A stretch of DNA of 64,000 bases. Source: Arcobacter iocasae (GTDB lineage: Bacteria; Campylobacterota; Campylobacteria; Campylobacterales; Arcobacteraceae). The notes beneath the pieces were generated by a model, which ran no database searches, had not been told where the DNA came from, and saw only the letters and a list, made by a program, of their open reading frames with translations. A program made the translations under genes and the position numbers. Below, piece after piece: positions 17,123-25,725 of this stretch. Location: NCBI RefSeq assembly GCF_042214795.1, contig NZ_CP090177.1:1612001-1676000 (forward strand), in the 5' to 3' direction. Each line of letters opens with the position of its first letter. The stretch's first letter is position 1.

Positions 17123-18508
17123 ATGAAAAAAGTATTTGATGAAGTTGGAACTTTAGATAAAAGATGTTACGAAGAGTTTGGTTTAACAGAAGATATACTA
17201 ATGGAACATGCTGCATCTAGCATGGCAAGATTTTGTGAAGATAAGTTTGAAGATGAAAGTACAGTTCTTATTGTCTGTGGTCCTGGAAATAATGGAGCTG
17301 ATGGGATAGCCTTAGCTAGACTTTTATATAAAAAATTTGATGTAAAGCTTTATCTTCCTTTTGGTGCAAAATCTCAAATGGCACAACTACAAGAAAAAAG
17401 AGTAAAACTTTTAGGAATAGAAGAGATAAACTTTGTATGTAGCTGTGATGTAGTTGTTGATTGTTTATTTGGCAGTGGCTTAAATAAGGATTTAGATGAG
17501 GACTCAATTGAACTATTAAAAAGAGTAAATTATTTAGATGCTTATAAAATAGCTTGTGATATTCCAAGCGGAATTAATACTTTAGGACAAATACAAAGTG
17601 TGGCTTTTAAATCTGATACAACTATTACTATGGGAGCATATAAGAACTCTTTATTTAGTGATAATGCTAAGAATTATGTGGGTGAGATAATAGTAGCCAA
17701 CTTAGGCGTTCAAAGGGAAGTTTATGAAGCTAAAAGCAATACTTTTTTATTAGAAAAATCTGATATGAAACTTCCTTTTAGAAAAGATAAAAATTCGCAT
17801 AAAGGAACTTTTGGTCATGTTGGTATTATCATGGGTGAAAAGTGTGGGGCAGGTAGAATAGCTTGTGATGCTGCTTTTAAATTTGGCGCTGGTTTAGTAA
17901 CTGCTGTTTGCCACAAAGAGTTGAACTTGCCATATCATATTATGCAAAGTCATTTTTTACCTGAAAACTGTACAGCAGTAGCTCTTGGTATGGGACTTGG
18001 AAATTATGAGATTGAAGAGATAAGAAGTATTTTAGCTCTAAAAATCCCAAAAGTTATAGATGCTGATTTATTTTATGAAGAGTTACTTCTTGAGTTTTTA
18101 AATAAAGAGCTTGTTTTAACTCCACACCCAAAAGAGTTTTGTGCACTTTTAAAACTTTGTAATATTGCTGATATTAGTGTAAATACTTTACAACATGATA
18201 GATTTAAATATATAGAGATGTTTACAAAAAAATATGTAAATGTCACTTTACTTTTAAAAGGTGCAAATACGATTATCGCAAAAGCTGAAAAAAGGTATAT
18301 AAATAATCATGGCACACCAAATTTAAGCAAAGGTGGAAGTGGAGATGCTTTATCTGGACTTATAGTTTCACTTTTAGCACAAGGTTATAACTCTTTAGAT
18401 GCAACAATAACTGCATCCTTGGCACATAGTTTTGCAGCAAGTAATTTTGCTAAAAACTCTTATGCCTTAACACCACAAGATATTATCGATGAGGTTACAA
18501 AATTATGA
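17123..18508 (+). CDS. nnr: Bifunctional NAD(P)H-hydrate repair enzyme
   Basis: Nnr repairs hydrated NAD(P)H. The N-terminal YjeF epimerase domain (about 1-205) interconverts R and S forms; the C-terminal ADP-dependent dehydratase domain (about 210-461) restores NAD(P)H. Visible motifs are CGPGNNGADGIALARLL, DCLFGSGL and DIPSGI in the first half. The second half has HKGTFGHVGII, VLTPHPKEF, the NHGTPNLSKGGSGDALSG signature and the terminal LTPQDI. The 461-residue length is near the family norm. The stop overlaps cutA. Confidence 0.95.
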   Translation: MKKVFDEVGTLDKRCYEEFGLTEDILMEHAASSMARFCEDKFEDESTVLIVCGPGNNGADGIALARLLYKKFDVKLYLPFGAKSQMAQLQEKRVKLLGIEEINFVCSCDVVVDCLFGSGLNKDLDEDSIELLKRVNYLDAYKIACDIPSGINTLGQIQSVAFKSDTTITMGAYKNSLFSDNAKNYVGEIIVANLGVQREVYEAKSNTFLLEKSDMKLPFRKDKNSHKGTFGHVGIIMGEKCGAGRIACDAAFKFGAGLVTAVCHKELNLPYHIMQSHFLPENCTAVALGMGLGNYEIEEIRSILALKIPKVIDADLFYEELLLEFLNKELVLTPHPKEFCALLKLCNIADISVNTLQHDRFKYIEMFTKKYVNVTLLLKGANTIIAKAEKRYINNHGTPNLSKGGSGDALSGLIVSLLAQGYNSLDATITASLAHSFAASNFAKNSYALTPQDIIDEVTKL

Positions 18509-18816
18509 AAATATGTATTATTCAAACAACATGTAAAGATATCCAAGAAGCTAAAACTATAGCAAAAATTTTACTTGACAAAAAACTTGCAGCTTGCATA
18601 CAAATAAGCAGTATTGAGTCTTTGTATATTTGGAATGATGAACTTTGTGAGGATAAAGAGAAGCTTCTTTCAATCAAAACTAAAAAGAAAAACTTTAAAA
18701 AAATCCAAAGGGAAATAAAAGAAAATCATAGCTATGATTTGCCTGAAATTATATCTATTGATATAGAAAATGTTAGTAAAGAATATAAAAATTTTATAGG
18801 AGAAAATACGAAATGA
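18505..18816 (+). CDS. cutA: CutA-family divalent cation tolerance protein
   Basis: The 103-residue protein matches the small trimeric CutA1 family. It has an N-terminal TTCKDIQEAKTIAKILL, then KKLAACIQISSIESLYIWNDEL (Cys in AAC) and a late SYDLPEIISIDI element. CutA1 was linked to copper tolerance in E. coli, but its real function remains uncertain. It is embedded between nnr and thiG with overlapping start and stop codons, so it is expressed with metabolic genes. Confidence 0.9.
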   Translation: MKICIIQTTCKDIQEAKTIAKILLDKKLAACIQISSIESLYIWNDELCEDKEKLLSIKTKKKNFKKIQREIKENHSYDLPEIISIDIENVSKEYKNFIGENTK

Positions 18817-19592
18817 GTGATATTTTAAAAATTGGTAATTATGAATTTAATAGTAGATTAATAGTAGGAAGTGGTAAATACAAAGATTTCCAAACTACAA
18901 AAGATGCAACACTAGCAAGTGGAAGTGAACTAATTACTGTAGCTATTAGAAGAGTTAATATTATGAATCCAAATGAAGAGAATTTATTAGATTATTTTAA
19001 AGATACAAATGTAAAACTTCTACCAAATAGTGCAGGGTGTTTCACAGCAGATGAAGCAATCACAACATTTAGACTTATGAGAGAAGCTACTGGAATAGAC
19101 TTGATTAAACTTGAAGTTATAGGTGATGCACAAAAAACTCTATATCCAGATGTAATAGAGACAATTAAAGCTTGTGAAATCTTAAAAAAAGAGGGTTTTA
19201 CAATTATGGCATATACAAATGATGACCCAATCATTGCAAAAAGATTAGAAGAAGCAGGAGCTGATGCAATTATGCCATTAGCGGCACCCATAGGAAGCGG
19301 TCTAGGGATTCAAAACAGATATAACATAGCATTTATCAAAGATGCAGTAAAAGTTCCTGTAATCGTTGATGCAGGTGTTGGTTGTGCAAGTGATGCAGCG
19401 ATTGCTATGGAATTAGGAGCTGAAGCTGTTTTAACAAATACTGCAATTGCAGGGGCAAAAGATCCAATAGCAATGGCAGAAGCTATGAAGTATGCAGTAC
19501 TTGCTGGAAGAATGGGTTATAAAGCGGGAAGAATCCCTAAAAAACCTTATGCAACAGCTAGTTCACCTATTGATGGATTGATTCAATTTTAG
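18813..19592 (+). CDS. thiG: Thiazole synthase
   Basis: ThiG forms the thiazole phosphate ring of thiamine from DXP, the ThiS thiocarboxylate and dehydroglycine. The 259-residue TIM-barrel protein has the substrate Schiff-base region LLPNSAGCFTADEA, then DLIKLEVIGD, AIMPLAAPIGSGLGI and VIVDAGVG. The substrate DXP is also used by dxr upstream. No other thi gene is nearby. It is the last gene of a plus-strand run and is followed by a stem-loop. Confidence 0.96.
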   Translation: MSDILKIGNYEFNSRLIVGSGKYKDFQTTKDATLASGSELITVAIRRVNIMNPNEENLLDYFKDTNVKLLPNSAGCFTADEAITTFRLMREATGIDLIKLEVIGDAQKTLYPDVIETIKACEILKKEGFTIMAYTNDDPIIAKRLEEAGADAIMPLAAPIGSGLGIQNRYNIAFIKDAVKVPVIVDAGVGCASDAAIAMELGAEAVLTNTAIAGAKDPIAMAEAMKYAVLAGRMGYKAGRIPKKPYATASSPIDGLIQF

Positions 19593-19614
19593 GGTCTGAA
19601 ACTAAAAATTAGCT

Positions 19615-19648
19615 AAAATTGAGAAATTTGTACACATTTCTCAATTTT
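19615..19648 (+). terminator. Stem-loop terminator after thiG
   Basis: A perfect 13-bp inverted repeat (AAAATTGAGAAAT and its complement) with an 8-nt loop, 22 bp past the thiG stop. Its 3' arm ends in TTTT. It is weakly AT-rich but well placed between thiG and the tRNA promoter. Confidence 0.7.
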
Positions 19649-19652
19649 ACTC

Positions 19653-19681
19653 TTGACAAATGTTTAAAAACTTAATATAAT
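19653..19681 (+). promoter_or_regulatory. Consensus sigma-70 promoter of the tRNA array
   Basis: TTGACA at 19653-19658 and TATAAT at 19676-19681 are separated by exactly 17 bp, a perfect match to the sigma-70 consensus, 32 bp ahead of tRNA-Pro. This is notable because housekeeping promoters in this phylum often lack a recognisable -35 box. Confidence 0.85.
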
Positions 19682-19713
19682 TCCGTCCACTTTTCGAAAG
19701 ATTAGTGTTGTTT

Positions 19714-19791
19714 CGGGGCGTAGCGCAGTCTGGTTAGCGCACCTGGTTTGGGACCAGGGGGCCGGAGGTTCGAATCCTCTCGCCCCGACCA
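19714..19791 (+). tRNA. tRNA-Pro (anticodon TGG)
   Basis: A full cloverleaf: acceptor CGGGGCG pairs with CGCCCCG, and the anticodon loop TTTGGGA reads TGG. The T-arm is GGAGG-TTCGAAT-CCTCT, and CCA is encoded. It is the first gene of a five-tRNA array. Confidence 0.96.
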
Positions 19792-19802
19792 TTTTTTAAA
19801 TT

Positions 19803-19880
19803 GGTAGGTATAGCTCAGTTGGTTAGAGCATCTGGTTGTGGTTCAGAGGGTCGTGGGTTCGAGCCCCATTACTTACCCCA
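19803..19880 (+). tRNA. tRNA-His (anticodon GTG)
   Basis: The anticodon loop TTGTGGT gives GTG. The extra G at -1 pairs with C73, the identity element of tRNA-His. The acceptor stem has seven pairs including one G-U, and CCA is encoded. It lies 11 bp after tRNA-Pro. Confidence 0.95.
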
Positions 19881-19895
19881 TTTTTATTTTTAAGT

Positions 19896-19972
<77 letters not shown>

Positions 19973-20035
19973 CTTTTAGATTTTTGTTAAATTAACATCA
20001 ATCTTTTTTTTTGTCTTATTTAGACGCTTATGTGC

Positions 20036-20120
20036 GCGGATGTGGTGAAATTGGTATACACGCCAGACTTAGGATCTGGTGCCGCAAGGTGTGAAGGTTC
20101 AAGTCCTTTCATCCGCACCA
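20036..20120 (+). tRNA. tRNA-Leu (anticodon TAG)
   Basis: An 85-nt class II tRNA with a long variable arm (TGCCGCAAGGTGT region). The anticodon loop ACTTAGGAT gives TAG. The acceptor GCGGATG pairs perfectly with CATCCGC, and CCA is encoded. Confidence 0.95.
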
Positions 20121-20218
20121 TCTACTTTAAAATAAATTCAATATTTATAAGCTCTTTAATTTTTAAATACTCCCTTGGGACTTTAATCTTAATTTTACTT
20201 TATATAATATTTACTTAG

Positions 20219-20295
<77 letters not shown>

Positions 20296-20364
20296 AAACA
20301 ATAATACAAAGATTTAATACCCTAATTTAGATTTTTAAAATTAAATAAAAAATGAAAGGAATAC

Positions 20365-20505
20365 ATGTCAATAACGAACATAAAATTAACAGATAAAGTT
20401 GAAGTTTTTATTAGATTAATACAAAATAACGAAAACATAAAAGATGCTTGTAGCAAAGCTGGAATAAAAATATCTACTGCTTCAAAATTAAACCCCTCAA
20501 AGTAA
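20365..20505 (+). CDS. Small 46-residue protein with HTH-like segment, possible remnant
   Basis: A short frame beginning MSITNIKLTDKVEVFIRLI, with a good ribosome binding site (GAAAGGA, 5 nt ahead of the ATG). Its second half, IKDACSKAGIKISTASKLN, resembles the turn-helix of small transposase, terminase or Homeodomain-like HTH proteins. It may be the surviving N-terminus of a longer mobile-element protein or a real small protein. It lies directly downstream of the first tRNA-fMet, a classic integration spot. No family assignment is certain. Confidence 0.4.
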   Translation: MSITNIKLTDKVEVFIRLIQNNENIKDACSKAGIKISTASKLNPSK

Positions 20506-20596
20506 AAAAATACTAATTCAAATGTAAATTAATTATGTACATTGGTTCAATGATAAATAATCATTAAACTAATAGTATTTAATTACTTTGTGATAG

Positions 20597-20956
20597 TTAT
20601 TTAATAAATCTTTTTTCAATCTCATCAGAACTTAGTTCTATATTCTCTTCATTTAAAAAGCCATAATAATAAGTATCATTTTTATCATTTACTTCGATTA
20701 TTAAGATATTTTCATCAGAGTGATTTTCTACAAATTTTTCTATTGCTTCTAGTGTTGAGTTTTTCCAATATTTTTCTATCTCGTCATTATTTCCTGCATC
20801 AAAAAATAAGCAATCTTCACACATTGAGAATAAGTAATTTCCTGCACCTTCGTATATCTCAAAAGAGTTATTATCATTATCAAGTTTTTCATTTGTAAAA
20901 GGGCAGTATAAACTAAACTTTTTGTTTTCATTTGATTTAAGGGTGATTTTATTCAT
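20597..20956 (-). CDS. Hypothetical acidic protein with two Cys pairs
   Basis: I do not recognise this 119-residue protein. It is acidic and has two cysteine-containing elements, LYCPFTNEKL and SMCEDCLFFD, that could form a metal site, although only three cysteines are seen, so zinc binding is doubtful. The C-terminal half alternates predicted strands and helices (ILIIEVNDKND, YYYGFLNEE). It stands alone between the tRNA array and the betaine transporter, on the opposite strand to both. Confidence 0.6.
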   Translation of the reverse strand: MNKITLKSNENKKFSLYCPFTNEKLDNDNNSFEIYEGAGNYLFSMCEDCLFFDAGNNDEIEKYWKNSTLEAIEKFVENHSDENILIIEVNDKNDTYYYGFLNEENIELSSDEIEKRFIK

Positions 20957-21079
20957 AATATATCCTTTATATTTGATTTTTGAATTATACTATTTGATTC
21001 TTTTATTAATATCAAATTGACTTGTTTATTAATTATACAGACTATGATAACAGAAAATAAAAGAAATTTTGAAATTTAC

Positions 21080-21112
21080 TGTATAGCCTTTATCATGGGT
21101 ATTAGCTATACA
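21080..21112. promoter_or_regulatory. Inverted repeat upstream of proV
   Basis: TGTATAGC and GCTATACA form a perfect 8-bp inverted repeat with a 17-nt spacer in the 222-bp gap ahead of proV. It could be an operator or an mRNA leader hairpin for the osmoprotectant operon; there is no further evidence. The rest of the gap shows nothing clear. Confidence 0.25.
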
Positions 21113-21179
21113 AATAATTTTCTTAACAGAAGGCCGTCTTATTGTAGCTTAACCTTGTTTTTGTTAACTTGTTAGGGTA

Positions 21180-22415
21180 GTGACAATTATTTTTAAAAAG
21201 GAGCTAGTTATTAGTTTAGAAAAAAAGAAAAAACTCACGATAAAAAATGTATTCAAGGTTTTTGGAGATAAACCAAAAAAAGCTCTAGAAATGCTCAAAA
21301 ATGGTCTTTCAAAAGAAGAGATTTTTGAAAAAACAAATATGACTATTGGTGTTCAAGATGCAAGTTTTGAAATCAATGAAGGTGAAATATTTGTAATCAT
21401 GGGACTATCAGGTTCTGGAAAATCAACACTTGTAAGACTTTTAAATAGACTTATTGAGCCAACTTCAGGTCAGATATTGATTGATGAAACTGACATTACA
21501 AATTTAAATGACAAAGAATTGATTGATATACGACGAAATAAAATATCAATGGTATTCCAATCTTTTGCACTAATGCCACATATGAACATTATAGATAATG
21601 CGTCATTTGGGCTAGAATTAAGTGGAATTAGTAAAGAAGATAGATACAAAAAAGCACAAGAAGCATTAGATCAAGTAGGATTATCACATCATGCTTTATC
21701 TTATCCAGATGAGTTAAGTGGTGGTATGCAACAAAGAGTTGGTTTAGCAAGAGCTTTAGCAAATGATCCAGATATTATGCTAATGGATGAAGCTTTTTCA
21801 GCCCTTGACCCACTTATAAGAACTGAGATGCAAGATGAACTTCTAACGCTACAAAGTGAACACCAAAGAACGATTGTATTTATTTCCCATGATTTAGATG
21901 AAGCAATTAGAATCGGTGATAGAATTGCAATCATGCAAAATGGGGAAATATCTCAAGTGGGAACTCCAGAAGAGATTATTAATAACCCTGCAAATGATTA
22001 TGTAAAATCATTTTTTAAAGGCGTTGATGTGACGACAGTATTAACTGCATCACATATTGCTAAAAAAAGTTATCCTACAATTATAAAAAAAGATGGTTTT
22101 GGAATCAATTCAGCAATTCAGTATATAAATGATTATGATGTAGATTTTGCATATTATCTTACAAAAGATAATAAGTACTTAGGTGTACTTAGTCTTGATG
22201 CTTTAAAAGAGCAGAAAAAAATAGATGGAAATATTGATGACTCTTTGATAAAACAAGAAGTTGTAAATGAAAATGACTCTATTGCTGATTTTATAAATAT
22301 TATTGCAGAATCAGCTTTTCCCATTGCAGTTATAGCTGAAAATGGAAAATATAAAGGGGTCATTTCAAAACGAACCCTATTAAAAACAATTGATGAAGGA
22401 GCTATAAATGGCTAG
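21180..22415 (+). CDS. proV: Glycine betaine/proline-type ABC importer, ATP-binding subunit
   Basis: ProV/OpuAA energises uptake of compatible solutes. The roughly 400-residue protein has the ProV-specific leader (VFKVFGDKPKKALEMLKNGLSKEEI), Walker A GLSGSGKST, signature LSGGMQQRV, Walker B IMLMDEAFSALDP and a C-terminal pair of CBS-like domains (about 290-405) that sense ionic strength in related systems. The start is uncertain. GTG at 21180 has no well-spaced ribosome site, whereas AAAAAGGAG at 21195-21203 sits 6 nt ahead of an in-frame ATT at 21210, which would align better with the family N-terminus. It overlaps proW by 8 bp. Confidence 0.92.
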   Translation: MTIIFKKELVISLEKKKKLTIKNVFKVFGDKPKKALEMLKNGLSKEEIFEKTNMTIGVQDASFEINEGEIFVIMGLSGSGKSTLVRLLNRLIEPTSGQILIDETDITNLNDKELIDIRRNKISMVFQSFALMPHMNIIDNASFGLELSGISKEDRYKKAQEALDQVGLSHHALSYPDELSGGMQQRVGLARALANDPDIMLMDEAFSALDPLIRTEMQDELLTLQSEHQRTIVFISHDLDEAIRIGDRIAIMQNGEISQVGTPEEIINNPANDYVKSFFKGVDVTTVLTASHIAKKSYPTIIKKDGFGINSAIQYINDYDVDFAYYLTKDNKYLGVLSLDALKEQKKIDGNIDDSLIKQEVVNENDSIADFINIIAESAFPIAVIAENGKYKGVISKRTLLKTIDEGAING

Positions 22416-23427
22416 TGATCCATGGGGAAATGCCTCAACAGCACAAGCAGATAAAGCATCAAGTGTAGATTGGTCAAATGTTGCGCCTGATACAACTCCA
22501 ATCCCATCTTTTGATATAACAAATCCCTTTGACCATAGTATTATTCCTTTTGGTTCTTGGGTAAATGATGGTATTAATTGGACAGTGGAAAACTTTAGGG
22601 AATTCTTTTTATCTGCAAAAGCACCTGTTGATGTGATTTTGAGATTTATTGAAACTTTTTTACAATCTCTTTCACCTTATGTAGTGATTGGATTTTTTGT
22701 TTTATTAGCTTTACAAGTATCTAGTAAAAAAATGGCACTTGGAACTTTTCTTTCACTTACATTTATAGGGTTTATTGGGGCTTGGGATGCTAGTATGACT
22801 ACTTTGGCATTGGTTATTACTTCTGTACTATTTTCAGTTCTCATTGGCTTACCACTTGGAATATGGAGTGCAAAAAGTGATATGGTAGAAAAAATATTAA
22901 GACCTATTTTAGATGGTATGCAAACAACACCTGCCTTTGTATATTTGATTCCTATTGTTATGTTATTTGGAATAGGAAATGTTCCTGGTGTTATAGTTAC
23001 TATTATTTTTGCTTTACCACCACTTATAAGACTTACAAATTTAGGAATTAGACAAGTGCCAGAGGACTTGATTGAAGCTTCAAGATCATTTGGGGCTAGT
23101 TCGTCTCAAATGCTTTTTAAAGTTCAACTTCCAGTTGCTATGCCTACAATTATGGCAGGGATAAATCAAACATTAATGCTTTCATTATCAATGGTTGTAA
23201 TCGCTTCTATGATTGCAGTTGGAGGATTAGGTCAAATGGTTCTTAGAGGTATTGGAAGACTTGATATTGGTCTTGCAGCTGTTGGTGGTATAGGAATTGT
23301 TATCCTAGCAGTAATACTAGATAGAATCACTCAAGAGATGGGTAAAAAAGATAAAAAGAAAAAAAATAAATGGTATGAACAAGGACCAATTGGTTTAGTT
23401 TATAACTTAATAAATAAGGTAAAATAA
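22408..23427 (+). CDS. proW: Glycine betaine/proline-type ABC importer, permease
   Basis: ProW forms the membrane channel. The 339-residue protein has a long polar N-terminal region (about 1-75) as in E. coli ProW, then about seven hydrophobic segments. The ABC-permease EAA-type loop EDLIEASRSFGASSSQMLFKVQLPVAMP contacts the ATPase. The lysine-rich C-terminal tail is cytoplasmic. It overlaps proV by 8 bp and ends 2 bp before proX. Confidence 0.94.
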   Translation: MASDPWGNASTAQADKASSVDWSNVAPDTTPIPSFDITNPFDHSIIPFGSWVNDGINWTVENFREFFLSAKAPVDVILRFIETFLQSLSPYVVIGFFVLLALQVSSKKMALGTFLSLTFIGFIGAWDASMTTLALVITSVLFSVLIGLPLGIWSAKSDMVEKILRPILDGMQTTPAFVYLIPIVMLFGIGNVPGVIVTIIFALPPLIRLTNLGIRQVPEDLIEASRSFGASSSQMLFKVQLPVAMPTIMAGINQTLMLSLSMVVIASMIAVGGLGQMVLRGIGRLDIGLAAVGGIGIVILAVILDRITQEMGKKDKKKKNKWYEQGPIGLVYNLINKVK

Positions 23428-23429
23428 AT

Positions 23430-24398
23430 ATGAAAAAAATATTAGTTAGTTTAATGGCTATTTTTTTAGCATCAAATCTATTTGGTGCAAAAGTTACATT
23501 TTTAAAGACAAGTATTGCAGAAGAAGGTTTTCAAATGTATATTGCTGCTGATGCAGTAAAAAAATTAGGTTATGATGTAGAAATTACAAATGATGTTAGT
23601 TATGAAGTTGCTTTTCAAACAATTGCTCAAAATGCAAAAAGTAAAGATGCTTATATTATGGCAGCAGCATGGGTTCCTCTTCATGATGGAAAAATAAAAG
23701 GTGCTGGTGGAAGTGAAAAAATTGCTGTTATTGGGTCGTATATTGAAAATTGTGCTCAAGGTTATCTAATAGATAAAAAAACAGCAGATAAATACAATAT
23801 CAAATATATCAATGATTTAAAAGATCCAAAAATCGCAAAACTATTTGATTCAAATGGTGATGGTAAAGCTGACTTATCAGGGTGTGATGCTGGTTGGGGT
23901 TGTGAAAAAGTGATTGAGTATCAATTGGATGCATATGGTTTAAGAGATACAATTACACATAATCAAGGACAATATGCTTCAATCATTACTGATACAATTG
24001 CAAGATATAAAAGTGGAAAACCAATTTTATATTATACTTGGACTCCATATTGGGTAAGTGGAAGATTAGTTCCTGGTAAAGATACAGTATTTTTGCAAGT
24101 AACTCATTCAGCTCATCCCGTAACTAAGTCTACAAAACTTCCAAATGGTGCTGATTATGGATTTAATGTAAATACTCAAAAATTTGCAGCAAATGCCTCT
24201 TTACTTAAAAACTATAAAGATATCGCTAAATTATTAGAAATAATGAAATTAGATGTAAATGATGTAAGTGGTGAAAATATGCTTATGGCACAAGGTCAAA
24301 ATAAAGAAGCTGATATTAAAAGACACGCTCAAATGTGGCTTAAAAATAATGCTGACAAAATAAATAGCTGGGTAGCAGAAGCTAAAAAAGCTAAATAA
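23430..24398 (+). CDS. proX: Glycine betaine/proline-type ABC importer, substrate-binding protein
   Basis: ProX captures the osmoprotectant in the periplasm. The 322-residue protein has a signal peptide (MKKILVSLMAIFLASNLFGA) and an OpuAC-type fold. Aromatic residues are in the expected positions for the quaternary-ammonium cage, for example AAAWVPLHDG and YYTWTPYWVSGRLVPG. The motif CDAGWGCEKVIEYQ with two cysteines probably forms a disulfide. Substrate (betaine, proline betaine or choline) cannot be told from sequence. Confidence 0.93.
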   Translation: MKKILVSLMAIFLASNLFGAKVTFLKTSIAEEGFQMYIAADAVKKLGYDVEITNDVSYEVAFQTIAQNAKSKDAYIMAAAWVPLHDGKIKGAGGSEKIAVIGSYIENCAQGYLIDKKTADKYNIKYINDLKDPKIAKLFDSNGDGKADLSGCDAGWGCEKVIEYQLDAYGLRDTITHNQGQYASIITDTIARYKSGKPILYYTWTPYWVSGRLVPGKDTVFLQVTHSAHPVTKSTKLPNGADYGFNVNTQKFAANASLLKNYKDIAKLLEIMKLDVNDVSGENMLMAQGQNKEADIKRHAQMWLKNNADKINSWVAEAKKAK

Positions 24399-24410
24399 TT
24401 TACAAAGTAT

Positions 24411-24443
24411 ATCATTCCTATAAAAATTATTTATAGGAATGAT
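24411..24443 (+). terminator. Strong stem-loop after proX
   Basis: A perfect 14-bp inverted repeat (ATCATTCCTATAAA and its complement) with a 5-nt loop, 12 bp past the proX stop. No U-tract follows on the plus strand, so it may protect the mRNA end or act as a factor-assisted terminator. Confidence 0.6.
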
Positions 24444-24519
24444 AATAAAGTTAAGTTGCTATTTGGTTTGTTTGTAATACACTGAAAAAAGTTTAGAAGA
24501 ACACTTAAAATATTCATAC

Positions 24520-24596
<77 letters not shown>

Positions 24597-24705
24597 ATCA
24601 CTTAGACAATATCTATATCAACTAATAATTCTATTAACTCATTTTTTAAAGGTCTTTTTAACTATAATAACATTTCAAAAAAATTATATAATTATATAGG
24701 ATATT

Positions 24706-25485
24706 ATGTTGGAAAATGAAATCAATAAAGATATAGCTACAACCTTCTTAAAAGGACTTAGTGTTATTGAAGCCTTTGACCACGAAAATCCTAGCATGAC
24801 ACTAACTGATGTTGCAAAAAAAGTTAATATTACTCGTTCAAGCGCAAGAAGATTTTTACTTTCTCTTGAATCTTTAGGTTATGCAACTCAAAATGATAAA
24901 CTTTTTTCTCTTACTCCTAAAATTATAAATTTAGGTTATAGTTATTTTGCTTCATTATCATGGACAGACTTAGCCTATAAATATGTAAAAATGGTCGTAA
25001 AAGAGTGCAAATTGTCTTGTGCAGTTTCTATTTTAGATGGAGAAAATATTACTTGTATTATGAGAGTAAATTCTTCTAAAATTTTAAAAGGTGGTATTCA
25101 TGTAGGTGGTAAATTACCTGCACCATACACTGCAACAGGAAGACTGTTTATGGCAGAAATGAATGATAAAGAATTGCGTGAATACTTAATAAAAACTCCT
25201 TTGCAAAGATATACTTCCAAAACAATCACAGATCCTAATAAACTTTTTGAAAAAATCAAATCAGAAAGAAATCAACCCTATCAAGTAATAGAAGAAGAGT
25301 TAGAAGATGGCCTTTTAGCTATTGCTGCTCCAATTTATGACTCTCACCATAAAATTCTTGGCTGTATGACTATTGGTACTTATATGAGTGAGGAAAATGC
25401 TAAATACTTAAAAGAGTATGTATTACCTATGCTAATTGATGCAGCAAATAATGCTACTGAAGCAATAGTACTTTTAAAACACTAA
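24706..25485 (+). CDS. IclR-family transcriptional regulator
   Basis: The 259-residue protein has an N-terminal winged helix-turn-helix (about 15-75; SMTLTDVAKKVNITRSSARRFLLSLESLGY) and a C-terminal IclR effector domain with GKLPAPYTATGRLFMA and LLAIAAPIYDS. IclR proteins control catabolic genes in response to small carboxylates or aromatics and act as activators or repressors. The closest pattern is the PcaR/PobR branch. It precedes the tctCBA cassette on the same strand with a 240-bp gap that carries operator-like repeats. Confidence 0.92.
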   Translation: MLENEINKDIATTFLKGLSVIEAFDHENPSMTLTDVAKKVNITRSSARRFLLSLESLGYATQNDKLFSLTPKIINLGYSYFASLSWTDLAYKYVKMVVKECKLSCAVSILDGENITCIMRVNSSKILKGGIHVGGKLPAPYTATGRLFMAEMNDKELREYLIKTPLQRYTSKTITDPNKLFEKIKSERNQPYQVIEEELEDGLLAIAAPIYDSHHKILGCMTIGTYMSEENAKYLKEYVLPMLIDAANNATEAIVLLKH

Positions 25486-25643
25486 AATTTAATTCATAAT
25501 CCTTTTAACACATTTTATTCTACTTTCTTTTGTAAATATTTTAATATATTTATAAAATCTATTTTTCTTATTTTTTAGATAAATTTAGAAGTTACTATAT
25601 TTAGGCTATTTTGGACATAAAAATCTATTTTTCTTTTAAAAAT

Positions 25644-25681
25644 GTTCATTTATCGAACTTTTGCAAATTAAGCGAACTTTT
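25644..25681 (+). promoter_or_regulatory. Candidate IclR operator: palindrome plus direct repeat
   Basis: GTTC at 25644-25647 and GAAC at 25655-25658 form an inverted pair. CGAACTTTT occurs at 25654-25662 and again at 25673-25681, a 19-bp direct repeat. PcaU/PobR-type IclR regulators are known to use a palindrome plus a third repeat. A TATAGT at 25695-25700 could be the -10 box, placing the third repeat over the -35, as expected for an activator. Confidence 0.5.
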
Positions 25682-25725
25682 ATTTTGCCAATGTTATAGT
25701 TTCTAATCACAATAAAGGAGTGAAA

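Noticed and set aside
20030..20218. Open frame across tRNA-Leu
   Set aside because: It covers a full tRNA gene and has no ribosome binding site; the reading frame is accidental.
23565..23759. Minus-strand frame within proX
   Set aside because: It is a shadow of proX with no start signals or recognisable domain.
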